Positions 37,401 to 49,960 of a DNA stretch of 64,000 nucleotides are shown in pieces (positions within the stretch are counted from its first letter, which is position 1; the number at the start of each line of letters is the position of its first letter). Origin of the DNA: Tachypleus tridentatus (lineage: Eukaryota; Arthropoda; Merostomata; Xiphosura; Limulidae). Made by a program: the position numbers and the translations under genes. The notes under the pieces are model-generated. The model made no database searches and was not told the origin of the DNA. It worked only from the letters and a program-made list of their open reading frames with translations. The stretch spans positions 167,565,310 through 167,629,309 of the forward strand of contig NC_134837.1 in NCBI RefSeq assembly GCF_004210375.1, written 5' to 3'.

Positions 37401-38400
37401 ATGGTATTCCAGGGCATGCTGATTGTTGTGCAATTTGCTCCGTTCTATGGACGAGTTAAGTACTGCTGGCAACATCTTGCCAATTGTTATAAAATCATAT
37501 CCTACTTCGACTTTAAGATAAAACACAGGCAGGCTTCTTGTTCAGGATTATAACATTTATCTTTTCCCCAGTTCAATATGGGCATTTTTTTACATTCCGT
37601 ATCTTCTCTCTGTCAGGCTCAGCTGACATCCATCCTGCTTAATGTATAGAATAAGATGTCATACTCTCATCTCATTCTCCCAATGAATGGATGTTTTTTG
37701 TTTTGTTTTACCACTGGATATGTAGTCATCACTCAACTCCCATTTGCCTTGGGGATGAGAACACAGGTGATGTGTTTATTGGTCTTTACTACACATCTAT
37801 CTCCTGGTTTTTCCAGTTTCTTTTGTTGGGATCATTCTTCAGTCTTGAGGGGTTAATTCAGGACACTGCTACAGATTGGATTCCTCTACTGCCACCTCGT
37901 CCAGAGTTCTATTCTCTTTACGAGTGCTTTGCGTCAGGTATGAGGTACCTAAACTGACAGTCAAGAATTCCAGAATATGTATGGACTACATGTTTTCATT
38001 CTTTTTTCCTCTTCAACAGGTAGTCTCATAGTCTGGGCTTCTTAATTAATCATAAGGGGTAAATCATCAGGCTTTACTTAACTGTTCTGCGATAAATTTT
38101 CTTATGTTACCTCGTGTGTTTCTACAGTCGTATCTCGAACTTCAAAAAACTGCCTCCTCTGGTCAAAATCTAAACAGACGTGTTCAATTACCATAAAACA
38201 CCCTTTGACAAAATTAATCTCGTGACCTCTATTAAACTGCGAAACTCCCTTTAAAATATCGCCCGCTATGGTTGTTCACTCGTACGCTCGCTGACCTCAC
38301 ACTTTTTTAGCTAAGTAATTTTCTGGCTCAATTGTACTTCATTTTTCCACTATTACTACTACTTAGCTTGCGTTTGCTTAATCGCTTTTATTTATACTGA
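37400..38400. repeat. Unclassified GC-richer segment, probable old repeat
   Basis: This ~1-kb stretch is clearly less AT-rich than its surroundings, with blocks such as CTGCCACCTCGTCCAGAG and GCGTCAGGTATGAGGTACC. I see no coding homology and no clear terminal repeats. It reads like a piece of a dispersed repeat, but I cannot name a family. Confidence 0.3.
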
Positions 38401-38883
38401 GGCTTAACAAACAATTTTCCGGTAATAGATAAAGCCTTTGTGGACTACTGTAGGTTTAAACCTGATCATAAAAAGTTTGTTTTTTGTTGTTAAGGGATTA
38501 AAAATATTCATTATTCACCCCCACTTTCATTGGCCTAAAGTGAGTACAATTATACCAAGGACAATTAACATTCAATAATTAAACTACTATGAAATGTTAT
38601 TCGTCAAATTATGTGCACGCAAAACTAAATAATTAATGATCAATATCGAACTAAAAATTACGTACAAGATAGTGAATACAGGAATTTCCAGACATGCAGT
38701 TTTAGGCCCATGTTTTTGACACAAAATGTGGATATGATCTACCTTTAATATTATGCGTAGTCTTTAGTGGTTTTTTATACACTTTTGAACATCTCTAAAT
38801 GATTGCAGTAACGCCATTCATTGAAATCTTGAATACAGCGGTTAAATTATTCGTCCATCTAGGATCCCTCAGGCCTTTATTTG

Positions 38884-39114
38884 TTTTTGTTTAGAATTTT
38901 GCGCAAAGCTACTCGAGGACTATCTGCGCTAGCCGTCCCTAATTTAGTAGTGTAAGACTAGAGGAAAGGCAGCTAGTCATCACCACCCACCGCCAACTCT
39001 TGGGCTACTCTTTTACCAACGAATAGTGGGATTGACCGTAACATTATAACGCCCCCACGGCTGAAAGGGCGAGCTTGTTTGGTGCGACCGAGATTCGAAC
39101 CCGCGACCATCGGA
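38884..39114 (-). mobile_element. tRNA-derived SINE, family 1, head-truncated
   Basis: The family body (CTAGCCGTCCCTAATTTAG, GGGATTGACCGTAACATTAT, CCCCCACGGCTGAAAGGGCG) and the B-box region (GAGATTCGAACCCGCGACC) are well preserved. The match stops at about 39114, so the first ~35 bp of the tRNA-like head are missing. Confidence 0.85.
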
Positions 39115-39119
39115 TTACT

Positions 39120-40630
39120 GATATTGATATTTTTCAAATTTATTAGCTTCAAACTTGCATTACTGAAAATATGCCACATAAACTCCGTTTTTGTTTGTTT
39201 TTCAATAAACATGAAATTATAATTATTGTTGGATTTTTTGTAAACATAAAAATTCTAATCACAATTCTACGGTTCTGTTTTTTTAATTACTGTAAGTTGC
39301 TAAAAGCAATCTAGTTCTGAGAGCTTCTCTCTCTGAGAAAAATATTAAAGAAAACTAATTTTTGGGGCAGAGATTCATTATTTAAAAATATTTATTTACA
39401 TCTAAAGATATGTAGCGATAGACATGTTTTATTTTGATTACTAGGAATAATGAATTATTCTCCACATATACAACCTAAATCGTAGACAAAGGGACATTAT
39501 GAGGTTGGAAGGCCCTGCTGTCAATATGCCATATACTAACGACAATTTAAAGTTATAAGAAACCATAGGAACTGATAAGTTTTAGGACTGAAATCAGTCT
39601 GCTTTTATGCATTTTTTAAAAACTACAGAATAGTTACATTTCTATTATATCATGTATTACTATATATTTAGTATTCACCCTATCATGTCAAGAAAACATT
39701 TGCTCATCTAATTTTTTCATGTTTGTAATCTCATACTATAAATAAAACATGCATTAGTATAATTATTTGACCACACACTTTCTATAATAATATTATTAAA
39801 CAGTCTCTATGGTCAATGTCACTTACATTAACCATTCGTGTTACTCCCCATTAATTTTACAAACGGTATAATAAGCTAATCACAAATTCCGTTAGTTCTT
39901 CATGTTATTTAGTGTTTTAATTTATTGTTTTTATGTAACTTTTAAATTGTAATATGCGACAGTTTATGTGTAACATTAAGACATCAGAAATGGAAAATAA
40001 ACAGGTTTCTTTGAAGAGCATAGTCAAACATTCAAATACTTCTACTGATTATTTGAACTAAAACATCGAGGTATTCTAAAACATTTAAATTTTAATGATA
40101 TACAGCATGGTACTGATGACTCTTAACTCTCTTACAGCATACAGTTCCAAATTTCGGCTGTAATTTTTAATAAATTACTTCTTTCATTATTACATGATTC
40201 AAAATGTATAAACATTTTTATTATTTAATGTATTAAATTATACTGATTCCTTCTTTCCGCCGCCTACAGAAATGATAAAAATTAAGCTAAACCAGCAACA
40301 CATACATGCTTTGCGGATAAGTTACATCATCCAAAGAATATCATACCAGACATGCGAAAGAGAGAAATTTCATTGGACATCGTTTTTCCCATTACCCAAT
40401 CAGCATTCAAAGTTTTATCGCACGTTTTCACATAAGGTGACCTTCAAAATTTTCCGTAGTATAGTGTTGAGGCGAAGGGTTGACAGTTTCAGAGATTGTT
40501 TGTTTGTACATTGTTGTATCTGTCGCCTCTTTTCACTACTACCAGTTACATCTTTTGGTAAGTATATACATTTCGCTTTCTTCCTCCCATCTGAAATTGT
40601 GTAAGATAATAGTTGTCTTTCATATTTCTT
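39120..40630. other. Intergenic DNA, no gene recognised
   Basis: AT-rich. An open frame at 40272-40604 (+) shows no motif and is followed directly by a SINE. I see no supportable gene. Confidence 0.45.
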
Positions 40631-40635
40631 TGTCT

Positions 40636-40757
40636 TCTGCTGGTATAGCGGTAATTTTACGTATTTTCAACGCTAAAATCAGGGGTTCGATTCCCTTTAA
40701 TGGACTCAGCAGATAGCCCGATGTGGCTTTGCTATAAGAAAAACACACACACACATT
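40636..40757 (+). mobile_element. tRNA-derived SINE, family 2
   Basis: The best copy of the second family: an A-box-like TGGTATAGCGGT at 40641-40652 and a perfect B box GGTTCGATTCC at 40684-40694. These are followed by a short body (CAGCAGATAGCCCGATGTGG) and a CA-rich tail (ACACACACAC). The head resembles a tRNA with both pol III boxes. Confidence 0.75.
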
Positions 40758-40759
40758 AT

Positions 40760-42535
40760 TATTTCTTTAATTGGCATATATTCTTAAAATTCATGATAGG
40801 CTAAAGTGTTTGTATTTGTGTAGTATAATATTATAATATGAATACTGTACTACCTCGATTATAATTGGTTACTCTATCGTACTGTACCCATAAATTAAAA
40901 CATGAATTTTTAATTTCCTGTTACATCTAATACTATAAGTTTTACTGTTAATATTAGTGATAATGCTCAGAAAGTCCCTTCCATTGGAAACGATTTTAAT
41001 ATCCGTCAACATAACACACGTCAATTATAGTATTGAACAAGGACCACTTAGCTTTACAGAGCTGTCCTAAAAATACAAGTTCTATACCTTCTTTTCGCTA
41101 AGCTTCAGCAAGTTCAGGAAACGTAAATTGAGACCAACCCTCTATTTCTTAAATAAATCATTAATTATCCTAAAAATAGTAAAAGTTTGGCCTCTACTAT
41201 GGCCAACAGCAATTCATTCCATAACTCAAATTCCTTGTTAAAAGAATGAAACTATTTTTAGTAATAGTAACATTAACAGTAATACAGAAAGAAATAACTA
41301 TTGTAGTCTAGCCTGTCTTTTCTTAGTAAGTTAATATTAAACTTGTCTTCTCGTATTATTTTCCAAATAAATTCTAAGGTAGCATAAAAGTATATGTGGT
41401 GTTTTATTTCATTGATTCCCCGAATACTTTTGTGTGAGTAAGGATGTAATGACTGTTTTTATCTTAAAACATATATGTGTTGAAAATTTTATTTCGCGAT
41501 ACCTTCAATACTTCATATAACGTAAGAAGGATGGACACCTTCATTAAAATTAAACTTACCTTTTGACTTTTTATTGAAACACTAACCAAAAGGAGATGTC
41601 ATTTGAATTTTGGAGAATTTGCTCGAGTCGTTTAAAGTGATTTAAATTGTTGATTTGAGGACCGAATTTCGTTATTTAGTGACAATAATAAAAAACTCCA
41701 GACCACCAACAAAGTAGTTTAACCTTTTACCCTAACGTTTGCTACAGGTTACCAATACTACAACTTGCCCAAAGTCGTACAGTTATAGGCACAAGTTCAA
41801 TAGTAGGGGTACATTTCAACCAAGTCTTAGTCGCTAATGGTACTACAAGTAATGTACACAACTTCTTATCTTTCTCTTAAAATTAGGATTCAACTGCGTA
41901 ACCCCTCTCACACATCTTCAAGACGTTGCTGAAGATATAACGCCACTTGTTTGGCGAAAATGGAAGGCTACATTGAATTTCGACTATTAATAAAAAGAAA
42001 TTTAAGAAACTGTATTTTAATAAAAAAGTTGATCAGATTTTTGCTTCTTCAACTGTAATTGACGAAATTTCATTTACCATTCGTTCGTGCTTGCATAGTG
42101 ATTTAGACGTGTTTATTAACACTGTAACGTTGTTACTGTTTCTATCAACGTATGGGCAAATCTAACATCGAGTTTCTACGAAACACGCTAACCATATCAA
42201 AATTATATGAAACTCGCCAATGTTTAGCTGTTCTCAACAGAATTAAGGGATCGAAATTTCACTTTTCTTGCAACAATACATGTCAGATGCATAAAGGAAC
42301 TAATACTTAAAAGAAATACATACTGTGTCCAAGTATTCTATGAATATGAAATTAGATGGGGGGGATTCTGTGTCGCATGTATTTCCTTTAACTAATAAAC
42401 TCTGTTTATGTGTTTACTTTTTCCACGAGTTCGCTTGTTTGATTGAGTCTTATTGTGTTACATATTATAATTTATCTCAGACTAGTCTACGATTTATTAT
42501 GTTGTGTACGCTATGTTTTAAAATATCAAAGTGGT
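40760..42535. other. Intergenic DNA, no gene recognised
   Basis: AT-rich single-copy-looking sequence. No supportable gene, RNA or repeat was found. Confidence 0.45.
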
Positions 42536-42540
42536 TTTGT

Positions 42541-42796
42541 TTGTTTGTTTTTTCGCGCAAAGCTACTCGAGGTCTACCTGATCTAGCCGTCCCTAATTTA
42601 GAAGTGTAAGAATATAGGGAAGGCAACTAGTCATTACCACCCACTGCCAACTCGTATGACTCTTTTACCAATGGATAGTGGGATTGACCGTCATATTATA
42701 ATACCCACAGCTGAAAGGGCTTGCATGTTTGATGTGACGAGGGTTCGAACCCGTGAACCTCAAATTACGAGCCCAGAGCCCTAACCACCTGGCCAA
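42541..42796 (-). mobile_element. tRNA-derived SINE, family 1, diverged
   Basis: It shares the family tail and body (TCGCGCAAAGCTACTCGAGG, GTCCCTAATTTAG, GGGATTGACCGTCATATTAT) and a head with GAGGGTTCGAACCCGTGA. It is moderately diverged. Confidence 0.8.
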
Positions 42797-42799
42797 AGA

Positions 42800-43312
42800 T
42801 TTCAAATAGCCGGAAATTTTAATTTAAAGATAGAAGTTAATTGAATGTCAATATGTATGAAAATTATGACATTTGCCAACAAGTTTGATACACAGAATTT
42901 TCTTCTTAACACAAATATATCGTAATATACAAACAACAATATAATTTATAATAATAATTATTACAAATAATCATTTATATAAAACAGCACTGAGTCTTCT
43001 ATCTGGTTTGGAATCGAATATTTTATCGAGGGTTCACGAGAAACAAATTTTGTGTTGATATTGTTATCCGTTTCTTAATAGCTTGTCTCACGCCGTTTGC
43101 AAGATGACATTTCTCCGACGCGATATCTAATATCCTCGTAGAAATACTAACATCCAAAGTTAATTCACTGAAGTTAAACAGGTTGGAATGTTTGAAATAT
43201 ATAAAAGTTCTGGTCAAATACCCGTCGTCTTCTGATTGATAAGCGTTTAGTACAAATATAGCTTCCAAGGCTTATAATATACTAACTGTAGCAAACCAAC
43301 AATATATTAAAT
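42800..43312. other. Intergenic AT-rich DNA
   Basis: No gene recognised. The 81-codon minus frame at 43268-43023 has no motif and is probably chance. Confidence 0.4.
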
Positions 43313-43314
43313 TA

Positions 43315-43554
43315 TAGGGTGTTCGGAAAGTCACTGTGCAGTTTTGTAATCATATTGTATTCAGTCTGTTTCAAGCCAGCAACTGATAGCGGTGTTTAGA
43401 AACAAAATAAGAAGGATCCAGGCCTGTATTGATGTCAACAGGGGTCACTTTCAACATTGTTTATAATTGTCATTCATATTTACCTCCTGTATTCTACATT
43501 GAAACATGTCTGTTAATAAATATATAAGTGCACAATGTCTTTCCAAACACCCTT
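43315..43554 (+). mobile_element. mariner-derived MITE (240 bp)
   Basis: Flanked by TA at 43313-43314 and 43555-43556. The left end reads TAGGGTGTTCGGAAAGTCAC and the right end, reversed, AAGGGTGTTTGGAAAGACAT, forming a ~28-bp inverted repeat. Between them a plus-strand stretch around 43405-43460 translates as RRIQACIDVNRGHFQHCL followed by a stop, like the C-terminal end of some mariner-like transposases. It is therefore an internally deleted derivative that keeps the two ends and the last codons. Confidence 0.8.
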
Positions 43555-44090
43555 TATTTCACCGCGTGTTGTGATAACTACCTTTAATACTCATTGGACG
43601 AGGTTCTCGAAATTTCAGCTGGCAAAAATACTGCTGCTCACTCGTATTTTATATGCACACATACACATCGTACATTGTTGACTTTTACACTTGAGAATCG
43701 CTAAAAGTTTTTAGACAACCAGGCGGGTCTTCCGCAATACACATTTAACAATATACGTTACATGCATTAAACTAAAACAAACATAGGTATTAAAATAAAT
43801 ATATAGCAGTAAATCTGTTACACAACAATTAATGTTGTGTACCGTAGTTATTTCATGTAATCATGATTACTGTGCGAAATTTTTATTCGTTTCTTTTTTT
43901 TCTCTTATTATTACTAAAAACTTATTTACTAACCATTTAATGTATCAATCGACAAATGACAGCATATACTTCTCTCTATACGTAGGTTAAGGACTATGGG
44001 ACAAAATTGTAAACCAAAATATTGGCCAGAATGTTTGAATGAAAAATAATACCCTGGAGTACATTATCTGAGTTCTCTTAGTATGTGTGT

Positions 44091-44379
44091 TTTGTTTGTT
44101 TGTTTTGAATTTCGCACAAAGCTACTCGAGGGCTATCTGTGCTAGCCGTCCCTAATTTAGCAGTGTAAGACTAGAGGGAAGGCAGCTAGTCATCACCACC
44201 CACCACCAACTCTTGGGCTACTCTTTTATCAACGAATAATGGGATTGACCGTCACATTATATCGCCCCCACGGCTGAAAGGGCGAGCATGTTTGGCGCGA
44301 CGGGGATGCGAACCCGCGACCCTCAGATTACGAGTCGCACGCCTTAACATGCTTGGCCATGCCGGGCCTAATATGTGTG
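44091..44379 (-). mobile_element. tRNA-derived SINE, family 1, best copy with TSD
   Basis: This is a complete copy with head GGCCCGGCATGGCCAAGC on the minus strand, B-box region GGGTTCGCATCCC, body and (CAAA)n tail. The flanks GTATGTGTG (44091-44099) and ATATGTGTG (44371-44379) are a likely target-site duplication. The low divergence suggests it is among the youngest here. The plus-strand open frame across it is chance. Confidence 0.9.
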
Positions 44380-44984
44380 GAAAGTTTCAGGTTTCTAGTC
44401 TTTCGTCTTGGAGCTTTGGCGCAGACACACACACACACACAGACTGTTTTAGTAGTATAGATGTGTACGAGAAGCCTATTTTGCCTTTAAACCTAACATG
44501 CACTTTTGTTTAGAAATAGATTTTAATCAACCAGAATCTAAATTTTACACATGATATTACTGTAAGAACTTTGGTTCTAAGCATCGCAAACTTTGTTTTA
44601 GCATAAAGTTGTGTATCTGTCGAAAGGATCAAATCCCTGATTTCAGTTCTGTAATACCTGAGCCCTACCACTTTGCCACTGGAAAACCTTTTTATATTTT
44701 AAACTTTTTGTTGCTATTTTTATTTATTAACACGATGTCTTACAAATTAATAATACGCTAATTAAACATGCACATACATGCAGACGAGTGTGTGTGTGCT
44801 TATGCATATATTACACATAATTCTTGACCGTTAAATATTGCGATGGCATGCTTAGAATTTTATTATAGTCGAGCTTGCAATGTATACGTCCAAAACTCGA
44901 ATCTCGGAAATTACTTCGACGATCTTCATCAATCATAACTGGGTAAAATTTTTATAACTAAGCAATATTTTTTTACAGATAAGC
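44380..44984. other. Intergenic DNA with CA microsatellite
   Basis: A short (CA)n run lies near 44425-44440. No gene was recognised. Confidence 0.45.
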
Positions 44985-45040
44985 ACTGCCTCACAGTGGC
45001 ATAGCGGTATCTCTGCGGACTTATACTGATAGTATAGCTT
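44985..45040 (+). mobile_element. SINE family 2 head fragment
   Basis: The sequence 'cacagtggcatagcggtatc' plus TCTGCGGACTTATAC matches the tRNA-like head of family 2. The body is missing. Confidence 0.45.
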
Positions 45041-45082
45041 CTGAAGCTAAGGGTATACTTACTGTAGCTGACAAATAATAAT

Positions 45083-45573
45083 AACACTATGAAACAAATT
45101 TTTTACTTTTTCTTGTTCCTGGGCAGAAGGTGTTATTTCCCAATTGCTTATGCCTAAAGTAAATGGAGAAGACCTATTTTTCTCTTCAAACTTTTCTCTT
45201 GTGACCTGGGAGCATATCACGAAAACATTATAAGAGGTTATATTTAGGGGCTAATACGTGAAAGTGATTTACGTTACAGCCGTAAATCTCGAAAAACTAC
45301 CCACTTCTAAACATTTTTGCTCATTTTTGTATAACTTTAGTATAAATACATGTAAATCTTGATTAATATGTTGTTTTATTCAGACTTTATGTAAATGAAA
45401 ATGTGCAAATTTGCCTGTTTTTACACAGAAAATAGATTAATTTCTAAATTTCATTATCCAGGACACAAAAGCAAAGTTTGAAGGGAATAATGGCCATTTT
45501 CTGTACTTTTACAACATAAGCAATTAAGAAATAACACATACTATCCAGGAACAAAATTTGTGTTACATAGTGT
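45083..45573 (+). mobile_element. TIR element with orphan gene, copy 2 (internally deleted)
   Basis: It begins AACACTATGAAACAAATT and ends GTTACATAGTGT, with the same inverted ends as copy 1 at 3292-4625 (shared GTTCCTGG, GTGTTATTTC and CAATTGCTTA blocks). Most of the gene is absent. The last codons survive: GGGCTAATACGT onward reads GLIRESDLRYSRKSRKTTHF and then stops at about 45310. The ~270-bp 3' untranslated part is retained. Confidence 0.7.
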
Positions 45574-45940
45574 AATTATATTTCGTCTAGCTGCTTTTAT
45601 ACGGATCACTCGAGATTCTAGAACGTTGAACAATGGTAGTAGAGGTGCTAGCGTTTATGTAAAACAAATATTGTTGGTTCTTACTCCCGATAATCTTCTA
45701 AGAATTTGGAGAACAGGCGGGACTTAACGCACTCACATTCAACAAATTGAAACACGCGAAGGTATTAAAATGAGCGTATAGCATTACACCTCCCTCTAAT
45801 GACAATTTTTAACTAAAATATTAATAATATACATATACACATTAATAACAATGCATTAAAAACTAAATTGTCAAAGAACTGTACAAGTTCAACAATTATG
45901 ACAATATATACCACAATATAAATAACCTTATAATAATATA
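45574..45940. other. Intergenic DNA, no gene recognised
   Basis: No coding or RNA gene is seen; AT-rich toward its right end. Confidence 0.4.
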
Positions 45941-45944
45941 TTAC

Positions 45945-47080
45945 TTAGCACGTGAAAGTGCTAACACACATGTTATCATTTTGGCTTATGTTTTTAGCCT
46001 GAGTTCGATTCACAGTACATGAGGGAAACACGTCTGGATTCTTTTCAACAACAACAACATCATCCTTAGATGAAACGGTGACCGGTTTGCTAACTGTTTT
46101 GGATTCGACAATAACTTTTCTCCTAGCCATATCATTTCCAAACAGTAATGATACATCCTTAATTGGCGGAATAGGTCTTACTCCATCCACAACTGATTCC
46201 GCAACTAGGTCTGATTTTAAGTGAATGTTATGAAGAGGAACATTAACAAAGCTATCCTCAATACACTGTGCAATAACAGACTCGCCAGTGGCGGAAGTTG
46301 CATCTATAGGCAATACACCATCTAGTAACTATGACTGAGTCGCCCTAGTGTAACGTAAAATACGTACGGGTATACAATTAGCAGTATCATTTGTCAGACA
46401 CAGAACCAACAGTGACTAAAGGTCTAGATTCCTCCCTAACTACATTAGTTGTTTTTTCATCATTGGCCAAATTAACAACATTGGGTGATCTGATGAAACT
46501 AAGTTCATATTGGGTGCTGCCTCTTTTTCTTTTTCAGATGCCAACAATCGGGCATAACATAACCAGTTTTGTTTTTTTTACAAAAATGGCAAACACACTT
46601 TGATGAAGTTTGATCCTAACTGTCAAAAGATTTTGAACTAGAGGAGATAAAGTTTTTAGAAGAATCCTCAACTTTAGTGGATTCAACAGGTATTAGTCTT
46701 TGCTGAGATGGCGGGTATTTTTTTTTTTTATTGAAAAGTCATCTTATATTTGAAAGTGTAATCATTGTAAAGAGCAGCTGCTTCCTGTAGTGTTTTAACT
46801 TTCTTTTCATATAAACAAGTTTTTAGGTTACCATTTGTACAGCATTTAAATTCCTCAAGTAGACATAATTGTCTTAATTTGTCGAAACTGTTGTCAGTAT
46901 GTACAGAATTACACCACCAATCAAAACAAACCTCTTTTTTTTGTGGACAAATTCCATATAAGTTTGATCATCTGTTTTGTGATAACCTCGACATTTTTGG
47001 CCATAAGCTTCCACTACTAACTCGTGTGCTTTGAGAATAGCTACTTTAACCTTATTATAATCCATACAATCTTCTAGAGA
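45945..47080 (-). mobile_element. LTR-retrotransposon fossil (Ty3/gypsy-like, gag to protease part)
   Basis: Minus-strand pieces read, from the 5' side, a gag-like segment (about 47065-46874), a region compatible with a CCHC zinc knuckle (about 46600-46540), and a protease/linker-like segment (46313-45945). The order fits the gag-protease part of a gypsy-type polyprotein that I recall from aquatic invertebrates. No reverse transcriptase, integrase or LTR was recognised around it. It is broken, incomplete and old. Confidence 0.6.
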
Positions 47081-47717
47081 GAGAGAGAGGTAAATCCCTT
47101 ACACTAAGAAAATATAGTTTAATAAAAGCTACTCTGTGATGATAGCTTATTTTTAACTAAAATTTCAATAAAATTCTTTTGTTTTTTTCATAGACGATGA
47201 ACTTTACTGAAAATATTCATTACTAATTATTTAGTGTTAGTATGGATGGTGTTTTACCATTTGCTGTTGTGTTTAAATCAAAAGACTATATTGGAATTAA
47301 AAATAGTGTATTTCTATCAATTAAAAGTTTCATTTGGTACAAGTAGTAGTTTTTGTCTGATGTGGGGAGTATCATTGTGTAAGAACAAAGTGAGAAACTT
47401 GACATGTAGTGGTATAGTATTTAATTGTTATGCAATTTTGCATGTTATTACATGTTATAGTTTGCTGGTGCATTACAAGCATACATCAAATAGTCAGTGA
47501 ATAACACATATTGGTTGGGGAAAAACAGAAATTAGTTTCAACCCAAGGTGTGAGAAACATGTGAAATATGTTTGATACTATGTGTTAAGGTTTTTCATTT
47601 TGGTGTGAACGAAGAGAAACTATACAGTCTAAAATGTCATTCAGTTAATTCTTTAGAAATAAAGAGACATGAGATTCTGTAGGAAACTCTTAGTGTGTTT
47701 GATTATGATTATTTCAG
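47081..47717. other. Sequence immediately 5' of the aldolase coding exon
   Basis: A GA microsatellite lies at about 47080-47091. Since the first coding exon starts after an acceptor (TATTTCAG), this is intron, and the aldolase promoter and 5' UTR exon must lie further upstream. I could not locate them. Confidence 0.5.
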
Positions 47718-47833
47718 AATAACCATGGCACACTTCAACTACTTAAGTGAAGAAGAACAAACTAAGTTACGACAAACAGCTGAGGCTATAGTTGCTCCTG
47801 GTAAAGGAATTCTAGCTGCTGATGAAAGCACAT
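47718..47833 (+). CDS. Fructose-bisphosphate aldolase (class I), coding exon 1
   Basis: After the acceptor at 47717 comes AATAACCATGG, a good initiation context, with ATG at 47725. The exon encodes MAHFNYLSEEEQTKLRQTAE and then AIVAPGKGILAADEST, ending after 47833 (ACAT|GTATGT). The 36 codons plus one base include D33 of the AADES motif, an active-site aspartate. Class I aldolase cleaves fructose-1,6-bisphosphate in cytosolic glycolysis. The 109-bp coding length is close to that of the vertebrate homologous exon. Confidence 0.95.
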
Positions 47834-49520
47834 GTATGTTACAAAGATTTTATACGTACTTAATATAAATCAGTTGTGTAAAAATACTGCATTTGAAACA
47901 AACTAAATTACATAATTCTTGAAGCAGTTCCTAACTTTGAAAAAAATTTCAGTAGATGACTAAAATTAGGCATGAGCTCTAGAGATTACTTGTTTTTAAA
48001 GTTTGAATAGTGAGGCAAAGCTTTGTCATTATGATTTACAAAGTTATAAAAGACTAAATTTATGTTAAAAGAATGTCATATAAAAACTGCACATTTTTTT
48101 TGTACAGAATGAGACAAAAGGGATTGTATACTCATTTGAGATGTAGTTCTTAATTTCTTATTATTATTCTAGATTAAACAATAATTATATTGGTTTCAAT
48201 GTGTTTTGTAACATGTACATTAGTACCAACTGTATAGTAATTTCTCTTATCCTGTATATGTAATTAATGTAGTTGACACACAACTTTTACACAGGAACAT
48301 GGAGAATATTTTGACACTAATTATTAAATTGTCAGGTCAGGTCAGATCTTTAAAGGGTTTCAGATGTCTTATTCTGTGCATCAGATAGCACAGTATTAAA
48401 AAGGTTACCCTAAGAAATTGAAGATACCTGATGTAGCAGTGATACATTTTCAGAATCAAATGAATTGGTAATGTCTTGACATGATGAATTTGTACTATTT
48501 GTAATATGATTGTCTGAAAATTAATCTAGTTTAGAAACAAGTAAACATACATAATTTCTGTTAAATTTAAATTTGGAATATCCTTTTAAGTGAACAATGA
48601 ATGTTACCTTCTTCAGCATCTAGCCAAAAAGTGGAATATTTGTTTTCAAATGTTGACTATTGAAAATCAGAGCATTATTCTGCCAAGCTTTTCACAGTAT
48701 AGAAATGGCTCATAAAAGCAGTAGGTTCTCTGAAGGACAATATAGCTCATTTATTATTGCAAGTGGAGTTAAACATAGCATGTGAAGTGTTAACATTTTT
48801 TTTGTGTGTGTTCTGGCAAAACCAAATACCTTAACTGAACTTTCTGTGTATGGTTCTCTCTATTTATTATGCATTGCATGGAAAAATCTGTCTTGTACAT
48901 CAAAGTAGTTTTACTGAATACGGACATTTTCTCACTACAGTTACTTACTTTTAATGTATCAAGAATACACCACAAATAACATATTAAGGTGGTTTTAATA
49001 CCATGATGAGCTGTAAAGAAATATAAAAAAGTCTGTGGCAAATGAATTGTATACCAGTTCTTATATCTGAATATTAAACATTTCTGTCAACATAAGTTGA
49101 ATCATAAAGTTTTGCATAAGATTTATTTAATATATCCTAGAACAAGACAGTTCATTTGAATAGTTATCTATTCTGATCATTAATTTTTCAAACAAGACAA
49201 AGCTAACTTCACTCTAAGTTGGATTTTTATGCATTCCAAGATTTAGTAATGTTGAAACATTGTACAGTTTCATAATTTTCATAACTAGTTCATTTACAAA
49301 GTTTTATTACTATACTAAGTATGGCAATAGAAAAGGATAGGATTTTTTTTTTAACTTGGCATTTCTTAGTTATTTGGAATCAAACCAGTTGTTTTTATTA
49401 CTTTGTACAAGTTTCTAGTTGTGCATTTTTTCTTCCAAGAAAATTATTTGGTTCTAACTACAAAGCTACCATGAAGCATAAACATATTTTTTAAAAAACA
49501 AACTTGATTACTTTTACTAG
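47834..49520 (+). other. Aldolase intron 1
   Basis: A 1.7-kb AT-rich intron bounded by GTATGT and TTTTACTAG. No repeat or nested gene was recognised. Confidence 0.8.
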
Positions 49521-49693
49521 CCACAATGGGAAAAAGGTTGGCAGGAATTGGTGTTGAGAACACAGAAGAAAACAGGAGACAGTATCGTGAGTTGCTGTTT
49601 ACAAGCAATGAAATAATGAAAGATTACATCAGTGGGGTCATCCTTTTTCATGAAACTGTATATCAGAAGACAAGTGATGGAACACCATTTGTT
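49521..49693 (+). CDS. Fructose-bisphosphate aldolase, coding exon 2, cut short
   Basis: It starts after TTTTACTAG with a phase matching exon 1 and encodes [40 protein letters not shown] and [18 protein letters not shown] (to residue 94). K41 and R42 are present. The family continues for about 14 more residues (a GIIPGIKV-type stretch) before the next splice site. Here, from 49693, the sequence turns into the repeat block that recurs at 60538, and the frame runs on as [11 protein letters not shown] to a stop. No donor at the expected place is seen. The host gene is therefore broken here, or the assembly joins wrong pieces. Confidence 0.9.
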
Positions 49694-49960
49694 TTCAAGT
49701 GGATTTGTAATATATTATGTACAGCGTAACCTCGATTTAAAGGAACTGCGCCAACAAGGGCAGCCTTTTTAAGTTTTTTTTCTACCATTTGTAACCAAAA
49801 TAAATCTTTCAACGACAGGTACTTCGCTATTCTTGAATAAGGACAGCGTCTTTAGTTTCTTTATCTACACTGGCACTCAATAAATTGTGCTGTTATCTTT
49901 CTATGCCTCTGAAATATACTACTAAATTCAAAACACACCACGAGAAGGATGACAAATTGG

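Noticed and set aside
49691-49729. Frame continuation [11 protein letters not shown] after GTPFV as a natural short aldolase isoform
   Set aside because: These bases belong to the repeat block also found at 60538, not to aldolase. The product would lack most of the enzyme.
49722-49755. Possible pogo/Tigger-type terminus CAGCGTAACCTCGATTTAAA
   Set aside because: It resembles some DNA transposon ends, but no matching inverted partner was found to the right, so no element could be delimited.
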